A stretch of DNA of 64,000 bases from Cristatella mucedo (Eukaryota > Bryozoa > Phylactolaemata > Cristatellidae). Every line of letters begins with the position of its first letter. Positions within the stretch are counted from its first letter, which is position 1. Made by a program: the position numbers and the translations under genes. Location: the NCBI GenBank assembly GCA_009760855.2, contig WPIO01000027.1, positions 844,501 to 908,500 of the forward strand, written 5' to 3'. The notes beneath the pieces were generated by a model, which worked only from the letters and a program-made list of their open reading frames with translations, was not told where the DNA came from and did no database searches. This document shows positions 47,861 through 59,428 of the stretch, one piece after another.

Positions 47861-48401
47861 GACGCTGTGCACGTCATGACTGATCATATTGACGTGCTTA
47901 TCATGAATCACGTTGAGCGTTTCTGGCAAAAGATTTAGTTCTCCGATTGTGCTATACAAATGTCTTATTCCTCTAATGTCTCTCTCCGTCGCCTCTCCAG
48001 CGGACGGCAGCGTTCGCTAACCGTTCGCGAACCGTCGCCTGTCAGCGCTCGAAGCACGGTCGCCCGCGGCGCTGGGCGGATGCACTGGCCATCGCCGGAG
48101 CTCAATCTGGCTAATTATGGCGTCGAGCTCGCGCGCGCGCGGCTGCGATTCGCCGGCGCCGAGGCCGAGTGCGGCAGCGACCCCGCCGGCGCAACCCTTT
48201 GCCGCCGCCAATGGCAAACGCGTCGCCGATTCTCGGACGCAGACGCATCGATCGCTCGATGCGATTATCAAAGAATGAGCACGCGCGCATCCATAGCGGA
48301 AGCTGCGGGAGACGGCAGCTCGCGTAGAACGGTGGCGTCTCAGCGAACAAGCAGTGCAGTCGCCGCTCGCCGCGCGACCGCAGTCAAACCGCTTGGCCGT
48401 T

Positions 48402-48472
48402 CGCTCCGGCCTGCTGCGCGGCGGCGATCGTCGGCCTCTTGGCCAATCGCCGCCGCGCAGCAGGCCGGAGCG
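48402..48472. repeat. Perfect 27-bp inverted repeat (hairpin), 17-nt loop
   Basis: Arms 48402-48428 and 48446-48472 are exactly complementary (CGCTCCGGCCTGCTGCGCGG... against ...CCGCGCAGCAGGCCGGAGCG). The loop contains GGCCTCTTGGCC, which can add four more pairs. The total is 71 nt. Confidence 0.9.
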
Positions 48473-48487
48473 GAGACGAGCGCGCGG

Positions 48488-48518
48488 GGCGCCTCTGCCG
48501 CCGCAGCGACGGCAGAGG
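48488..48518. repeat. Perfect 11-bp inverted repeat (hairpin), 9-nt loop
   Basis: CGCCTCTGCCG at 48488-48498 pairs with CGGCAGAGGCG at 48508-48518, 15 nt after the larger hairpin. Confidence 0.88.
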
Positions 48519-48687
48519 CGAAAGCAGCAGTAGCAGCCTCTCGGTCTCGCACCTTGCGTGCGTTCGAGACAGAGAGACGGTGAGAGACAAAGGAGAGACG
48601 TCTGAGAGAGCCCGAATAGGGACGTAACGGTGGTCCACTGCTGCGGGATAGGTCTACGACTGCCTGCCGATTTTGTCCTTTGCATAG

Positions 48688-48689
<2 letters not shown>

Positions 48690-48744
<55 letters not shown>
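48690..48744. repeat. (CT)n microsatellite
   Basis: About 27 uninterrupted CT units at the end of the GC-rich region. Confidence 0.97.
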
Positions 48745-48746
<2 letters not shown>

Positions 48747-49029
48747 CGGCTGCAAATTGAATGAAAAGGACTCTGAGACCTGGGCGAAAACTGTGTGGGA
48801 CTTTGCAATTCAGCTCCCGCAGCAGGGGAACTTGTGACTATCGTACTATCGACTGTATTGCAGTCCCAGACCGAAGGTCACAGCACCTGTCAACACGAGC
48901 AGCGAGTTCTTCACGCGGGTGTTTTAGCCCAGTCTATCGCTGCAGTGCTCCTGGCGTGTGCGAACCGGATTGTGGGATTCGCGAGTCGATGCGCAGTTGC
49001 GCGCTCGTCAATCAGACTGTGGCACAACC

Positions 49030-49255
49030 CTTCCAGTTATCCTGAGCTGCTACTTCCTTGCTACTCACGACCTCAACTGCTCTCCGGACTCAGTTATGCG
49101 TCTCACTTTCTCTTTGCTGCGTAAGATGAAGTCGTATGGCTTCTGCATGCATCTGAAAGCCGCTCAGGCTCTGAGTGCGCTATAGAAAACTCTCCAGAGT
49201 AACACCCACTTAGTCATTATGGCTTTGAGGAGTTACACATGCAGATGCATTTTAT
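49030..49255 (+). mobile_element. LINE family A 3' UTR fragment
   Basis: CCTGAGCTGCTACTTCCTTG, CTGCGTAAGATGAAGTCGTA and AACACCCACTTAGTCATTA follow the family A 3' UTR in plus orientation, up to GAGGAGTTACACATGCAGAT. Confidence 0.7.
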
Positions 49256-49269
49256 TGAACTATTTTCCA

Positions 49270-49510
49270 AACATTAATCTTAGATAGGTATCGAATGCGA
49301 TGGCCAGCTGTGGAGGCAGTCTATTTTTAAAACTTTGGCATTTTTTAAAGACGGCATATAAATTCCGGCCACATGCTGACGGTCGTACAACACTATCACC
49401 TATTAGAAGCGCCAAGTCTTCTAGTTCATGCACACGCTCGGAAAGTCAAATGAGTAGGAGTTCGGGTTTATCGCCAACGAGGTAATGCCAGCAAGAAAGA
49501 TCTAGAGATA
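49270..49510 (-). mobile_element. LINE family A RT/thumb fragment, minus strand
   Basis: The nucleotide sequence parallels 28440-28660 of the long copy (GATGGCCAGCTGTGGAGGCA, CTATCACCTATTAGAAGCGC, GAGTAGGAGTTCGGGTTTAT). It lies next to the plus-strand 3' UTR piece in inverted orientation. Confidence 0.65.
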
Positions 49511-50491
49511 GCTGCTGATGAAGTGTCTAGTCTCAGCAATTGGAATATTTGCATCATCGTACCACTGCAGCGTCATGCCCTCACTGTGCCACAGTGGATT
49601 GATTACCTGACCTTGACGCATCCGAGTAAGTAAAAACTCGTAGCCCACTGCCTGCTATAAGGGCTTCGTATCCGCATGCACATTGCATGCGAAAGTCAGC
49701 TTAGATCACTTCGCCCGTGCTCCGAGCTCCGAGCATGCTGGTAACAGATCCCTTTGAGCATCTCGAATTAAACAATTACTTCACAGATTCCTTACACCAA
49801 ATCCATAGATACTTCTTCGGTCGAGACAACTGCCGTCTTTTAAATGCAGCCGCCATACGCATCCCTTCTCGTTCTGTTTCTTTCGCTCTGATTAAATGCA
49901 CTCGTTTTCACTAATCGTCACGTTTCGCTTCGCCTTACAAAGTTGTAGAGCCGTTCAAAGGTTTTAGTTGAATCACAGAGGCCACGGTATTGCTAATGTA
50001 GAGCATGCGAGTGTCAACTTGTCGTGTCCTTTCAACGGGCGCACGGACACATGCTCATACGTAGCGCTGACCAGCTATGGCAAAAGCAAACGCTTCAGCC
50101 GTTCTCTTGCCTGCAGCCTTATGAGCACTCGCTTGCCTACTGTTGCGGTCGGCTGTGGTGCAGTTGCATAGTATGGTCACAGTGTGACCTTGAACTCGAG
50201 TTCGAATGGCTCTCCAAGCAGCGAGCGAGTGTTGCGTCGCACACGCTGACCATGCGAGTGCGCTTGATCCGTACTGCGCAGTCTTTCGAAAACCAATCGT
50301 CTTTCCCGCTGCGGATGAGCTCTTAAAAAAGCTCTCTGGGGATTTAAATGCCTTCTTTAAAGGTGCGCTTCAAAAGAACCGGTCGCCGGTGCAAAAAACT
50401 AAGCTACAAAAATCTACATAAAGATAAGGCTGAACAAAAGCATATCAATGGGAAGTCTGGCGACCTGCGGGTGCTCAACTGATAGAAATAA

Positions 50492-50537
50492 GCATGGCCT
50501 CCAGGCAGGGCTGGAAGGCCCTGCCTGGAGGCCATGC
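50492..50537. repeat. Perfect 20-bp inverted repeat (hairpin), 6-nt loop
   Basis: GCATGGCCTCCAGGCAGGGC at 50492-50511 is exactly complementary to 50518-50537, separated by TGGAAG. Confidence 0.92.
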
Positions 50538-50741
50538 GTCCGCCCCGTCCGAAGTGATGCCTTTTCCGTCCACACCACAATCCGCCTAGACTTTAAAGTG
50601 TCCGAAGTGTTGTATGGACTATCCACTTCTGAAGTAAGCAGTTCATATGCAAGTTAAGAATACTGCGGGTCGCTAAAACAAGAATTATGTCACGACCTTA
50701 AAAAATAATGGCACTGTCCATCTACCCCGCCACTCTCTAAG

Positions 50742-50840
50742 TCAGTGGCTTTTAGTCTGAGCTCTGTGGACCTCTTACCTTCAATGGATGGGCCTCGTGG
50801 ATTCCTTAAAATTCAAATAAAAAACTGAATGTTTATAGTC
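50742..50840. mobile_element. Possible hAT terminus
   Basis: CAGTGGCTTTTAGTCTGAGC followed by TCTGTGGACCTC resembles the CAGTGGTTCTCAACCTGGGG..GTGGACCC ends of hAT/Charlie elements. No matching right end or target duplication was located, so only one end is claimed. Confidence 0.3.
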
Positions 50841-51569
50841 GTTACATTTTTAAGTGGTTCTAGGAAAGAATTTTGGTTACTGAAGAAACCCAGTCAATAT
50901 GTGGCGCTTTCCATTGAAGGAAACTAAGGGATAATGTGCGGCAAGTCACTCAAAAACCTGGCTTTTAGTTATTGAGCCTTTCAATTGACATACTCATTAC
51001 TAGCTCTCAATTAAGTTTCATTGCATAGCATATAGCCAGAACAGTTTGGAAAACCTAAAAGCCTTGAAGCGCTACATTGATGAGCTAGGAGAAGTTTGTT
51101 GACCCTTCGAGGGGAAAAGAAAGCCCTCTCCTCCCCAAACTGCTCGATTGTAAGAAATTCCTTCACGACTCTGTGGCCAACTTGGCGGATACTGCTAGTT
51201 GCATGAGTGAGGTGAATGTTGCAATTCAATAGCCTCGAGTTAACTTTATGGATGCTGCTGAAAGATTGCAAGTTTTCTTTGCCAAGCTGCTTGTGTGCAA
51301 CAAAATGTCTGAGGCAGACCGCTGTGGAGGCTTTTCACTTTTTTGGGGGGAGCGTTTTTGCCGGATGGAATCCTGAGTGATGAAAGATCTGCAGATTTTC
51401 CATATTCTGCTGTCATCTAAATACTTTGCTTGATGAAGTTTGTTGCGGGTTTAAAGACAAGTTAGAGACAAGCTTCTCTTTTCTATATCTTGTTGCCGAC
51501 AAGTGAATATTAGCAAAATCACTGCGAGTGCAGATCACGAGTATCATTTGGTTGCGAACAGAGGCACCG

Positions 51570-51872
51570 CGACTGCCAAATTTGGGTCCGGCTGATGTGC
51601 ATAACGTTCACACCTATTTAGGACAGCATTTAGTGCGTCCCTGTGATTCGTCCTTGATGTGCTTATGCGTGCTGACACTGTGCATGCTGCCACTAACCAC
51701 ATTTGCATGCTGACCCTATGCATGTCACCCCTAACTATGTTATTCATGCTGTTTATCAAGTATGATATGACTCACCATTCAATTGCGTTTCCCTTTGCAG
51801 CAGATGTATAGCACCTAGAAAGAGATTGAGCTCTCTGAGGGTGCTTTATCAAGTGCATTATTATTATCATCG
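51570..51872 (+). mobile_element. LINE family B 3' fragment, plus strand
   Basis: This is the reverse orientation of the 7292-7580 sequence, including the GTGATTCGTCCTTGATGTGC and CTGACCCTATGCATGTCA segments, ending TCAAGTGCATTATTATTATC. Confidence 0.75.
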
Positions 51873-51874
51873 GG

Positions 51875-53190
51875 GCTGCCGGTGGCTGATGGTCGGTCGA
51901 GGGCAATAGTCGGCCAGCGGCTGCAGCGAGACAGACACTTCTCCTGTTTCTCCGACTGGACTCCTACTGCGACCTGGAGACTGCCCGACGAGAGCATTTG
52001 ATGAAATTAGTCATAATTTGACACATGACGTTGGCTGTGAGTTAGATGAACACTCGGCGAAATTGCATCGAGCCGGGCATTCGTGCAAGCGGTCGCTCAT
52101 CGGTTGCTAAGCCTATTTTACTAAAGTCCCGCCTGAACAAATAAGTGCATGAAAACGCCGATAGCTCTATTCGGCCAGAAATAGCTTCGTTTTGCAGTCG
52201 GTTTTCCCTTGAATCGACGCTGCGTTTGTTATGAGCAAGCGACCCTCGCTAGTTCTACGAGAACAGCGGAACATCGCGTGCAATGCCAAAAGACCTGGAT
52301 CTTACAATAACAACGGCAACGACACAGTGCTCGATACGTACGCAGTGCTAATAACAAAACTGCGTTAGAAAAAGCACAAACAATAGCTTGCATATTGCGG
52401 CTGATACAGCAGGTGGCTTCCAACAGACTTGTTCGCAGGATCATAGTAACGCACGCTCAGTGCTGTGACTCGCCGACCAGCGGGCGGCTGTTTCAAGGGA
52501 GCGACTGCGGCCGGGCCTGCTCCTTTTACAATGGCCAGGTCGTAAGTGGCATCATAATCTCGTTCATACATAGTCATAAATCGCGATGCTCATAAGCTTC
52601 GGCTTATCGCTGCTATTTCATAAGCGGCTCTCTCAGTTCAAATTACACTCAGAAGCAGCAGCAGCGTCGGCTTCCGTCCGGGTGCGGATCTGGATATCAA
52701 AGCAACTGCTTAGTTTCCTTGGTAAAGGAAAAGCTGACCGGGCGCCGATTCGCATGACGGGGTTCACTGGCCTGTCGCGAAAGAATCCATTAATAGGGCA
52801 AAAGAAGATGCGAGCCCGATGCGTTGCCTGAGTGAGGACAGGAGTTCCGGAAACAACTTGAAGCTTCGTGCAGCGAAGTTACGTTAAAGCATACGCAAGA
52901 GCTAAAGCGAGCTACAGCTGCTAAAGTGTAACAAGGGCATAACTCTGCAACTGACGAGCTTCAAACTTTTCGAGATCACCACATCAACGCACGTTTTGGC
53001 CTCTTGCCCCTCTTGCAACTGATAGCCCGGTAGGATGATTCAGCCGACTGTATTTTCAGCAGCACAGCAATTATAGCCCCGAGGATTGCTCGCTTAAAAA
53101 GAACAAGGCAATCCTAAACACAATATTTTTGTCTCTGAGAAATAATTTTGGAACTACTTTGCAGCACATGATTAACTGAGAAAGAGTCTC
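51875..53190. other. No gene recognised
   Basis: Mixed-composition sequence with short frames only. Confidence 0.4.
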
Positions 53191-53194
53191 AGCA

Positions 53195-53354
53195 GTTTGT
53201 GGTGGATTAAGGCGGTTTGCTTTTCACGACCTCGGCCCCGAGGTTGTGGGTTCGAATTCTGCGGTGGGCGATCCTTTATCGCCGCTGCAAGCGGTGGTGA
53301 TAGCCGTCAATGCTCTTCTGTCGCTATACAAAAAGAGGCTGTTAAATCAGCTTG
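53195..53354 (+). mobile_element. SINE-1
   Basis: Plus strand: ATTAAGGCGG, ACGACCTCGGCCCCGAGG, box B GGGTTCGAATTC, GCAAGCGGTGGTGATAGCCG and CTGTTAAATCAGCTTG. Confidence 0.8.
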
Positions 53355-53472
53355 TATAAAAATACACGAATAGTTAAATGAACACTTTGCCAGTCCTCGT
53401 TTGTCGTGCTGCTGCCAAGTAAACAGACCTACTCGGGCGGTCACGCGGAATGCCAAGTATCCAAAAAAGGGG

Positions 53473-53630
53473 TAAGCTGATTTAGCAGCCTCCTTTCATA
53501 TAGCGTCAGAAGACCCTTTACGGTCATCACTACCGCTTCTAGTAGTCGATAAAGGATTGTCCACTGCAGGACTCAAACCCGTGACCGGGGTCGTGAAGAG
53601 CGAGCACCTTACCCCCCCCCCCGGTTAAGA
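53473..53630 (-). mobile_element. SINE-1, inverted relative to its neighbour
   Basis: Minus strand with TCACGACCCCGGTCACGGG, a box B-like GGGTTTGAGTCC, GTGATGACCGTAAAGGG and CTGCTAAATCAGCTTA. A C run replaces the box A region. Confidence 0.7.
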
Positions 53631-54184
53631 CCCAGGAGCAAACATGCCAGAGAGCTTGAGCGAAGCTCGACATGCTGCGCAGAGGAGCTCGGCATGCTGG
53701 CGAACCGACCCGCTTCGGTTTATCTGCTGCCCTGCTGCCTCGTTGCCGTGCGGAAGGCAGAGCCAAAGCATTCCAGGCAGGCCATTCCGGTGCAGAGCTT
53801 CGCCGTTGGACGAGTCCACGTGGCATCTGCTCTTCGCGAGATTGTACGGCTAGCAGCAGCTCCCGACTGCCACATTTCTGTAGTCTTTGGTGTGCATGGC
53901 TTCAATGTTGGCCAACCAATCCAAGAGGTTCAGCCAGGTGTATTCCATGCTGAAGAGAAACTGTGACTGTTCCCTGGTTATCTATGGATGTAGATACACT
54001 GGGGGGGGATGAAGCCGTGATTTTTATTTTAGGGGCTACGGTTCAGGTTGGGGGGGGGCAATGGTCCCCAAGGGCCTGGAGGAAGAAACTTGCTCCGTGA
54101 TGTAGGTACTTCCCACTGCCTATAAGGGGGCAATTGCCCACTGACTCCGCCCCTGGGTGTCGAGCGAAATTTCTCATCGGACCC

Positions 54185-54595
54185 ACAAAGCCCGCCGTGG
54201 TTTTGCTCCTTCATACCAAGCAGAACTGCTGCACCAGCTTCAGTTTCCTTGCTCCCTCTATTGATAATTAATTAGCCGTTCTATTCTTTCACTTAAAGGT
54301 TGGTGGCGAATGCCTCTGCTCAGGGCAGCTGAATTGCTTAATTCGCATCCATAACTCTTACGAAACAGCATCACTCTTGCTGCCATCTCTGGCACATTGT
54401 TTACAGCCGCACTTCGCTGCTACTTCCTTGCTACCCGCTCCAGCGACTTCCCTGCTGACTCGGCTAAGCTTTTCCTTAATTTTTGCTGTTGTACGAGCTG
54501 AGAGCCGATCAGGCCTTAAGTGCAGTATAAAAAAACCTCTCCAGTAAAGCGCGCACTTGGTGTGGCCTAATGAGTTACAGAAAAAAATATACAGG
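54185..54595 (+). mobile_element. LINE family A 3' fragment, plus strand
   Basis: AGCAGAACTGCTGCACCAGC and CACTTAAAGGTTGGTGGCGA correspond to the end of the C-terminal domain (LAELLHQFQ and RLKTVGDR). The 3' UTR follows through CCTCTCCAGTAAAGCGCGCA to TGAGTTACAG. Confidence 0.65.
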
Positions 54596-55084
54596 CTAAG
54601 TATTGGGGCGCACAGGGCTATTGGTCTTTTACGCAGGGGAGGTGAACCCCGGTAGTAGGTCAGTAGCGGCAGGCTTAGAAAGTGGACATTGATGCAGAGT
54701 GACGAGAAACGGACGTAAAAAGATTCGATTGTAAAGCTTCTTTGGGACTAGACTGCTCTTTTGTAACTTTCGCATAATAATAATTAACCAATAGGCTAAA
54801 ACTATATGAAAGATGGGCTCAATGATCGTTAGGGAAGATGCTAGCCAGAAAGCGGATAAGGATAATGTTCGACGTTAGCAATTTTGGATTGTACATCAGT
54901 AAATCCACTGCACATTCTTACAGAAGTTTGACTTGGCCTTCGCTTGGATGGATTTGTACGACCTAAAATAGTCATGTCATGCCAGTCGAAGGACACCTAT
55001 TCCTAACCTTGTTTGCGCCTTCACGCTTAGGCTAAATAGCATCTGTCAGTTAAACGATAGCAGGAAGTTATATGCCATTTGGAC

Positions 55085-55505
55085 GATAATAATAATGCAT
55101 TTGGTATTGCACCCTCAGATAACTCTTCTCTCTCTTTTAGTACTTTACATTTGCTGCAGAGGAAGCAGGGTCGAATGGTTAGTGGTTGCATGTTCAATGA
55201 CAACTAGCATAACTTGGTTAGGGGTGACATGCACAGGGTCAGCATGCAATATGGTTAGTGTCAGCATGCACAGTGTCAGCATGCATAAGCACATCAAGGA
55301 CGAATCACAGGGACCCACTAAATGCTGTAATAAATAGATGCGTTTTTTCTTTTTAAATGTGGTCAAGTTAGGAGATGTCTCGACGCAAGTCGGAAGTGAG
55401 TTCCAAGCTTTAGAAGCATACGAACTAAAGGCATGGTCTTCAAAGGACCCGAGGTTTGTAAGAGGTATAGGTAAACGATTAGGTTCCGAAAAGATGGCAC
55501 ACATG
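55085..55505 (-). mobile_element. LINE family B 3' fragment, variant subfamily
   Basis: A short (AAT)n, the 3' UTR and part of the C-terminal domain (55504-55380: FSEPNRLPIPLTNLGSF, YASKAWNSLPTCVETS). It has extra UTR sequence also seen at 4550-4720, so these two copies form a subfamily. Confidence 0.8.
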
Positions 55506-55572
55506 TGAGCTTAGTCGTAGGAACTTCAGAAAATCGGCTACAGTCGATTTGTAACCTTCCACCTTCGTCGAA

Positions 55573-55995
55573 TTAATGGGCTAGGCATGGCAGCGTGAGA
55601 GTGACCAATGCGTCCTTCACCGAGACGTCCAATGCCGAATCGCCAACGGCCAAATTTAATCCATAGCAGAAATGTTCGCTGCCAAACACATCCCGCATTA
55701 TAGCGTGAACCATGCCTGGAGCGTCACTCAATACTTTGGCAGTCTTCTCACGTGCTATATTTTTTGACAATTTGGGTGACATGATCACCCTATTGGCAGT
55801 CCAGTGCTCGCTGCTAGTCCGACAGGTCAACGGGTGCCATTCAGTTAAGCAGAACTGAGCGTAGAGGGTCAGCCGCCGCTTCTCTAACCACTTCAATGCA
55901 ACTTGGGGTAACGACAGCCCTGATGGTATGACAACGGCAGTTGAAGCCTCATCGAAAGCCACGATCACCCAGCGAGAACGGTCAAAAGAGCCCAC
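55573..55995 (-). pseudogene. hAT/ZBED-type transposase fragment
   Basis: The uninterrupted minus-strand frame of 140 codons has the order of the first half of a hAT transposase catalytic domain: LTLYAQFCLTEWHPL (family: SLTxHFIxxxWxL), SKNIAREKTAKVLSDAPGMV (family: NIAxxL...VTDNAxNMV) and HFCYGLNLAVGDSALDV (family: CFAHTLNLAVxxAL). The expected Cys-Phe-Ala-His is replaced by FCYG. No further transposase blocks follow, so it is a decayed or captured fragment. The similarity is by eye and moderate. Confidence 0.5.
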
Positions 55996-55999
55996 TGCA

Positions 56000-57240
56000 T
56001 TTGCAGCAGAGACGCTGGTGGCCGGGCGACGCTCTCTTTGACGATCACAGTAAGCACGGCGCCTACGGGAGACGCCAAATGTCGATGCTATCGGTCGCCG
56101 TTCTCGAGTAAGCTCTCAGACAGCAGCTGTCCACACAAATTACGACTGCTTCTATTAGGTAAGGCGATGCACTGATATATATTGCAAATATTGGTTCATT
56201 GATCATTCTCGACTGGTTTCATTTAATTGACGGGATATTGCTGGCCCTTGGCATACGGCAAAACTTTAAGCGTCAAATGCTTTCGCTGCATTCCTGCTTT
56301 TTCAGCTGAATTCCAAAACGCTGTACGACATCAGCTATAACGGCTTGAAAGCCTGCCTTTCGTCTTAAATGGTACTCTTGGAGAAATATGTGGCCCGCAG
56401 CCGGCTCGTTTGCACAGGCCGTTCGGTCCCCTGCCTCCTACGAGCGGCCGTTACTTAGCCTCTTAATTACGGGAGCGGACCGGCAAACTATAGGGACGAT
56501 GTGCTTACTGTTTAGCCTTCTTGTTGACAAACAGTGGAGAAAATGCCATAGATTGATCTCTAGATCAGGCGGGCATTTAGTTTCGTTTATGCATACCCCA
56601 GCTATGACAGCGCCTAAATGTTGTTTTCTCCCAGTACTAGGCTGGAGGACCCACAGACCATCGACTAGCCTATCGGAGCGAAGCTAGGCATTAGCAACAA
56701 CGCTAACGAATCAGAGCGCAGCGTTCCAGTACCGCAGACGACAGAAGCGGACGAGCAGGAGGGCAGTGGCGCTTCCGCCGGCTTGGTGCATGGTCGAATA
56801 AACTGGTGCAGTTGCTCGTCGGCTGGTGTTTTTGTGTAGTGCACGACGGCAACCAAACTACACGCATAACCTAAGTATTGCTATGAATGATATTTTTAAT
56901 GACAATACATTGGCATATCACCTTGGAGAACCACACCTCCGCCTATGCACTTCATTAAGGCTGGAAACATCAACTGCCCCGTAATAGACAACTTGCTCGT
57001 TGCACGCATAAGCGCAGAAAGGTCGAGTGAAATGAAACAACGTGCGCTGCAAGGAGCAGATGAGTGTCTATTCTCGCTCTTATATCCTCAAATCGTGGAA
57101 TGTTGGGATGCTAATCAGTAGAAAGTTTCATGTTTGGCGTGCATGGAAAAAGGGTGGCCCTGCCCAGCCGGGTGACCCCCAGCTGCTCATATCGCAATAC
57201 AGCCACCCCGGACTGTTAAACTTTACTGGGATACAGAACT
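56000..57240. other. No gene recognised
   Basis: Lies upstream (on the minus strand) of the hAT transposase fragment and may be the decayed 5' part of that element. No terminal repeat found. Confidence 0.35.
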
Positions 57241-57244
57241 TGCC

Positions 57245-57399
57245 CCCGAGTCTTAGCCAAGGGGTAAGGTGCACGCTCTTCACAAGGTCGTGAGTTCGAG
57301 TCCTGCTATAGGTGAACCTGTATTGCCCACTGCAACTTGCGAAAATATACCTTAAGGCTCTTTCGCCACTATATAAATAAGGCTATTAAATCACCTATT
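57245..57399 (+). mobile_element. SINE-1, variant
   Basis: Plus strand: GTCTTAGCCAAGGGGTAAGG, box B GAGTTCGAGTCC, CTTAAGGCTCTTTCGCCACT and GGCTATTAAATCACCTA. Confidence 0.7.
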
Positions 57400-58390
57400 C
57401 TTTAACTTTTTAATCAAGTGAACCAACGTTCGTTCAATCGCTAGTCATTTGCTCGGTGGTTGGGATGAGTGCAAATTCTCTATTCTTGCTGACTTTTCGT
57501 GCGTGAGAGAAATAGATAGATAAGATTCAGCCTCAGCTTGGTAAGTAACGAAGAAAGCGAATTATGGGATAGCAAAGCGAAGCACTGAAAGCCCTGAAAA
57601 GTGCCTGGTTGTTGTAAAAGTCCCTTATAGATGCAAGACTCCTAAGGAAGCTTCGTACTAGCCGTCGTCAAACAGCTTTGCAATCATCGTGCGGACTAAA
57701 CACGGAGCCAGTGAGTTCATCCTACTTACACGTTTTTTTCGCCAAGCGAAGGTACCGGTGGAAGGGTTGTTACACGGCATTCTATAATATTGCCAGCCCT
57801 TCCACTCTCTTCCAATCCTCCTCGAACCCCCCTGAACACACACACGCGCGCGCGCGCAGAGGACCGCCGACTGGATTTGGCTTCCATTTACGTCATTGGT
57901 CAGGCGCGGGATAATAAACTCGGCTATAGCTACCGAATTATTGGCAGCACGGCACCGGGTAACGTACCGTGGCACACTAGTAATTTTCGGAAGAATGCAG
58001 ATTGCCAACCAGTGGTATCGATCGAAAATTGCTTCTACATTCATCGGTTATAGGCTCGACTCCCGACAGCGATTTAACTTGATACTCTTTTATATAGCGC
58101 CGCAGCATCCCACTGGGCTCTTAATAGCTTTATACACCCCTCTCACGGTTCGACTACAAATATTTCTTCTCAGCGTAATTCTAGCATTAGCTGGCTGCCA
58201 ATGATGGTATCGGGGCCGTTTCCGAAAAGTAAGATATGAACATATGAGCAATTTATGTTCACCCAGCTCGAAAGCGCTGCAAAAACCATTCGAAAGATTT
58301 TCTTACCGCCTTGGCACTCACCGTCGAGCTGAGTATCGAGAAGTTGGCATGAACTTGATGGCCCACGCCAGCCTTGCAGTGTGTCATTTT

Positions 58391-58549
58391 GCCCCCGGGT
58401 CTTGGCCCAGTAGTTAAGGTGCTTGCTCTTCACGACCCAGGTATTGGGTTCGAGTCGTGCAGTGAGCGATTCTCTATCACACGCTGCAGACAGTGGTGGT
58501 AGCAGTAAAGGCTCCTCTGCTGCTATATAAATGGGCCTTTTAAATCAGC
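58391..58549 (+). mobile_element. SINE-1, variant with TCTTGGCCCAG head
   Basis: Plus strand: GTCTTGGCCCAGTAGTTAAG (box A region, like SINE-2), box B GGGTTCGAGTC, AGTAAAGGCTCCTCTGCTGC and TTTTAAATCAGC. Confidence 0.75.
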
Positions 58550-58900
58550 AAAGCTTTACAGTGGCTGTTGCCCATTTCCACTTGTGTAAAAACCCCCGAG
58601 GGTATCAATGTTATACACTATGCCAATCTCATATGAATCAGCTGCTATCAGGTATCAAGCGAAGATCCTGATTCTAGCTGTATTTCTACTAGCTCCCAAT
58701 CTTTTTTTAGCGTCTTGTGTTCGATATACTTCAGATTGTCTCAGCAAAATCCGAAAGCGTGCGAGGTCCACTGTTAATAGCCAAAGATTTCAACATTCCC
58801 TTTGAGGAACCTAACCAACTGAGTTCATACTTACACACACTGAAAACATTCGACTTGGACCAAGCCGGCCGTTAAACAATATATGTTAGTAGCCACATTC

Positions 58901-59428
58901 TAATAATAATAATAATAATAATATTGCACTTGATAAAGCGCCCTCAGAGAACTTAATCTCTTTCTAGGCGCTTTACATTTGCTGCAAAGTGATACGCAAT
59001 AGAATAGTAAGTAAAATCATGCTTGAAAAACAAACAAAATGAATAACATGGTTAGGGGTTACATGCACTGGGTCAGCATGCAAATGTGGTTAGTGGCAGC
59101 ATGAACAGTGTCAGCACGCATAAGCACATCGAGGACGAATCACAAGGACCCACTAAATGCTGTCCTAAATAGGTATGTTTTTAAGTTTCTTTTAAATGTG
59201 GTCAGGTCAGGGGATGTTCTGATGCAGGTCGGGAGGGAGTTCCAGGCTGTGGGAGCATACGAGCTAAATGCACGGTCTCCAAAGGATTTAAGGTTTGTAC
59301 GAGGTATTTCTAGACTGTTGGATTCCGAAAAGCGAGTGGTACGATGCTTTGCCTGATGGGGTAGTATCTCTGAAAGATAGGCTGGAGCCATAGAATGAAG
59401 AGACCTAAAAGTGAGCGACAAAAAACTC
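58901..59428 (-). mobile_element. LINE family B 3' fragment, young
   Basis: (TAA)n at 58901-58923, the 3' UTR and the C-terminal coding domain (59421-59140: FGDRAFSSYAPTAWNSLP, FKRNLKTYLFRTAF) are nearly base-for-base identical to 7292-7820, with only scattered substitutions. The copy is 5'-truncated near 59428. Confidence 0.88.

Larger units (their letters stand above)
40900..48600. other. CpG-rich island
   Basis: The sequence changes from AT-leaning to strongly GC-rich, with abundant undepleted CpG, between roughly 40.9 and 48.6 kb. In animals such islands usually mark promoters or exons. Besides the 44140-45762 frame it holds many overlapping long ORFs that I judge to be composition artefacts. 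41000-43290 and 45770-47580 have no coding region I can defend. Confidence 0.7.

Noticed and set aside
47960-48808. 207-codon plus and 263-codon minus ORFs near 48 kb
   Set aside because: Composition-driven, overlapping, and spanning the hairpins and the (CT)n array.
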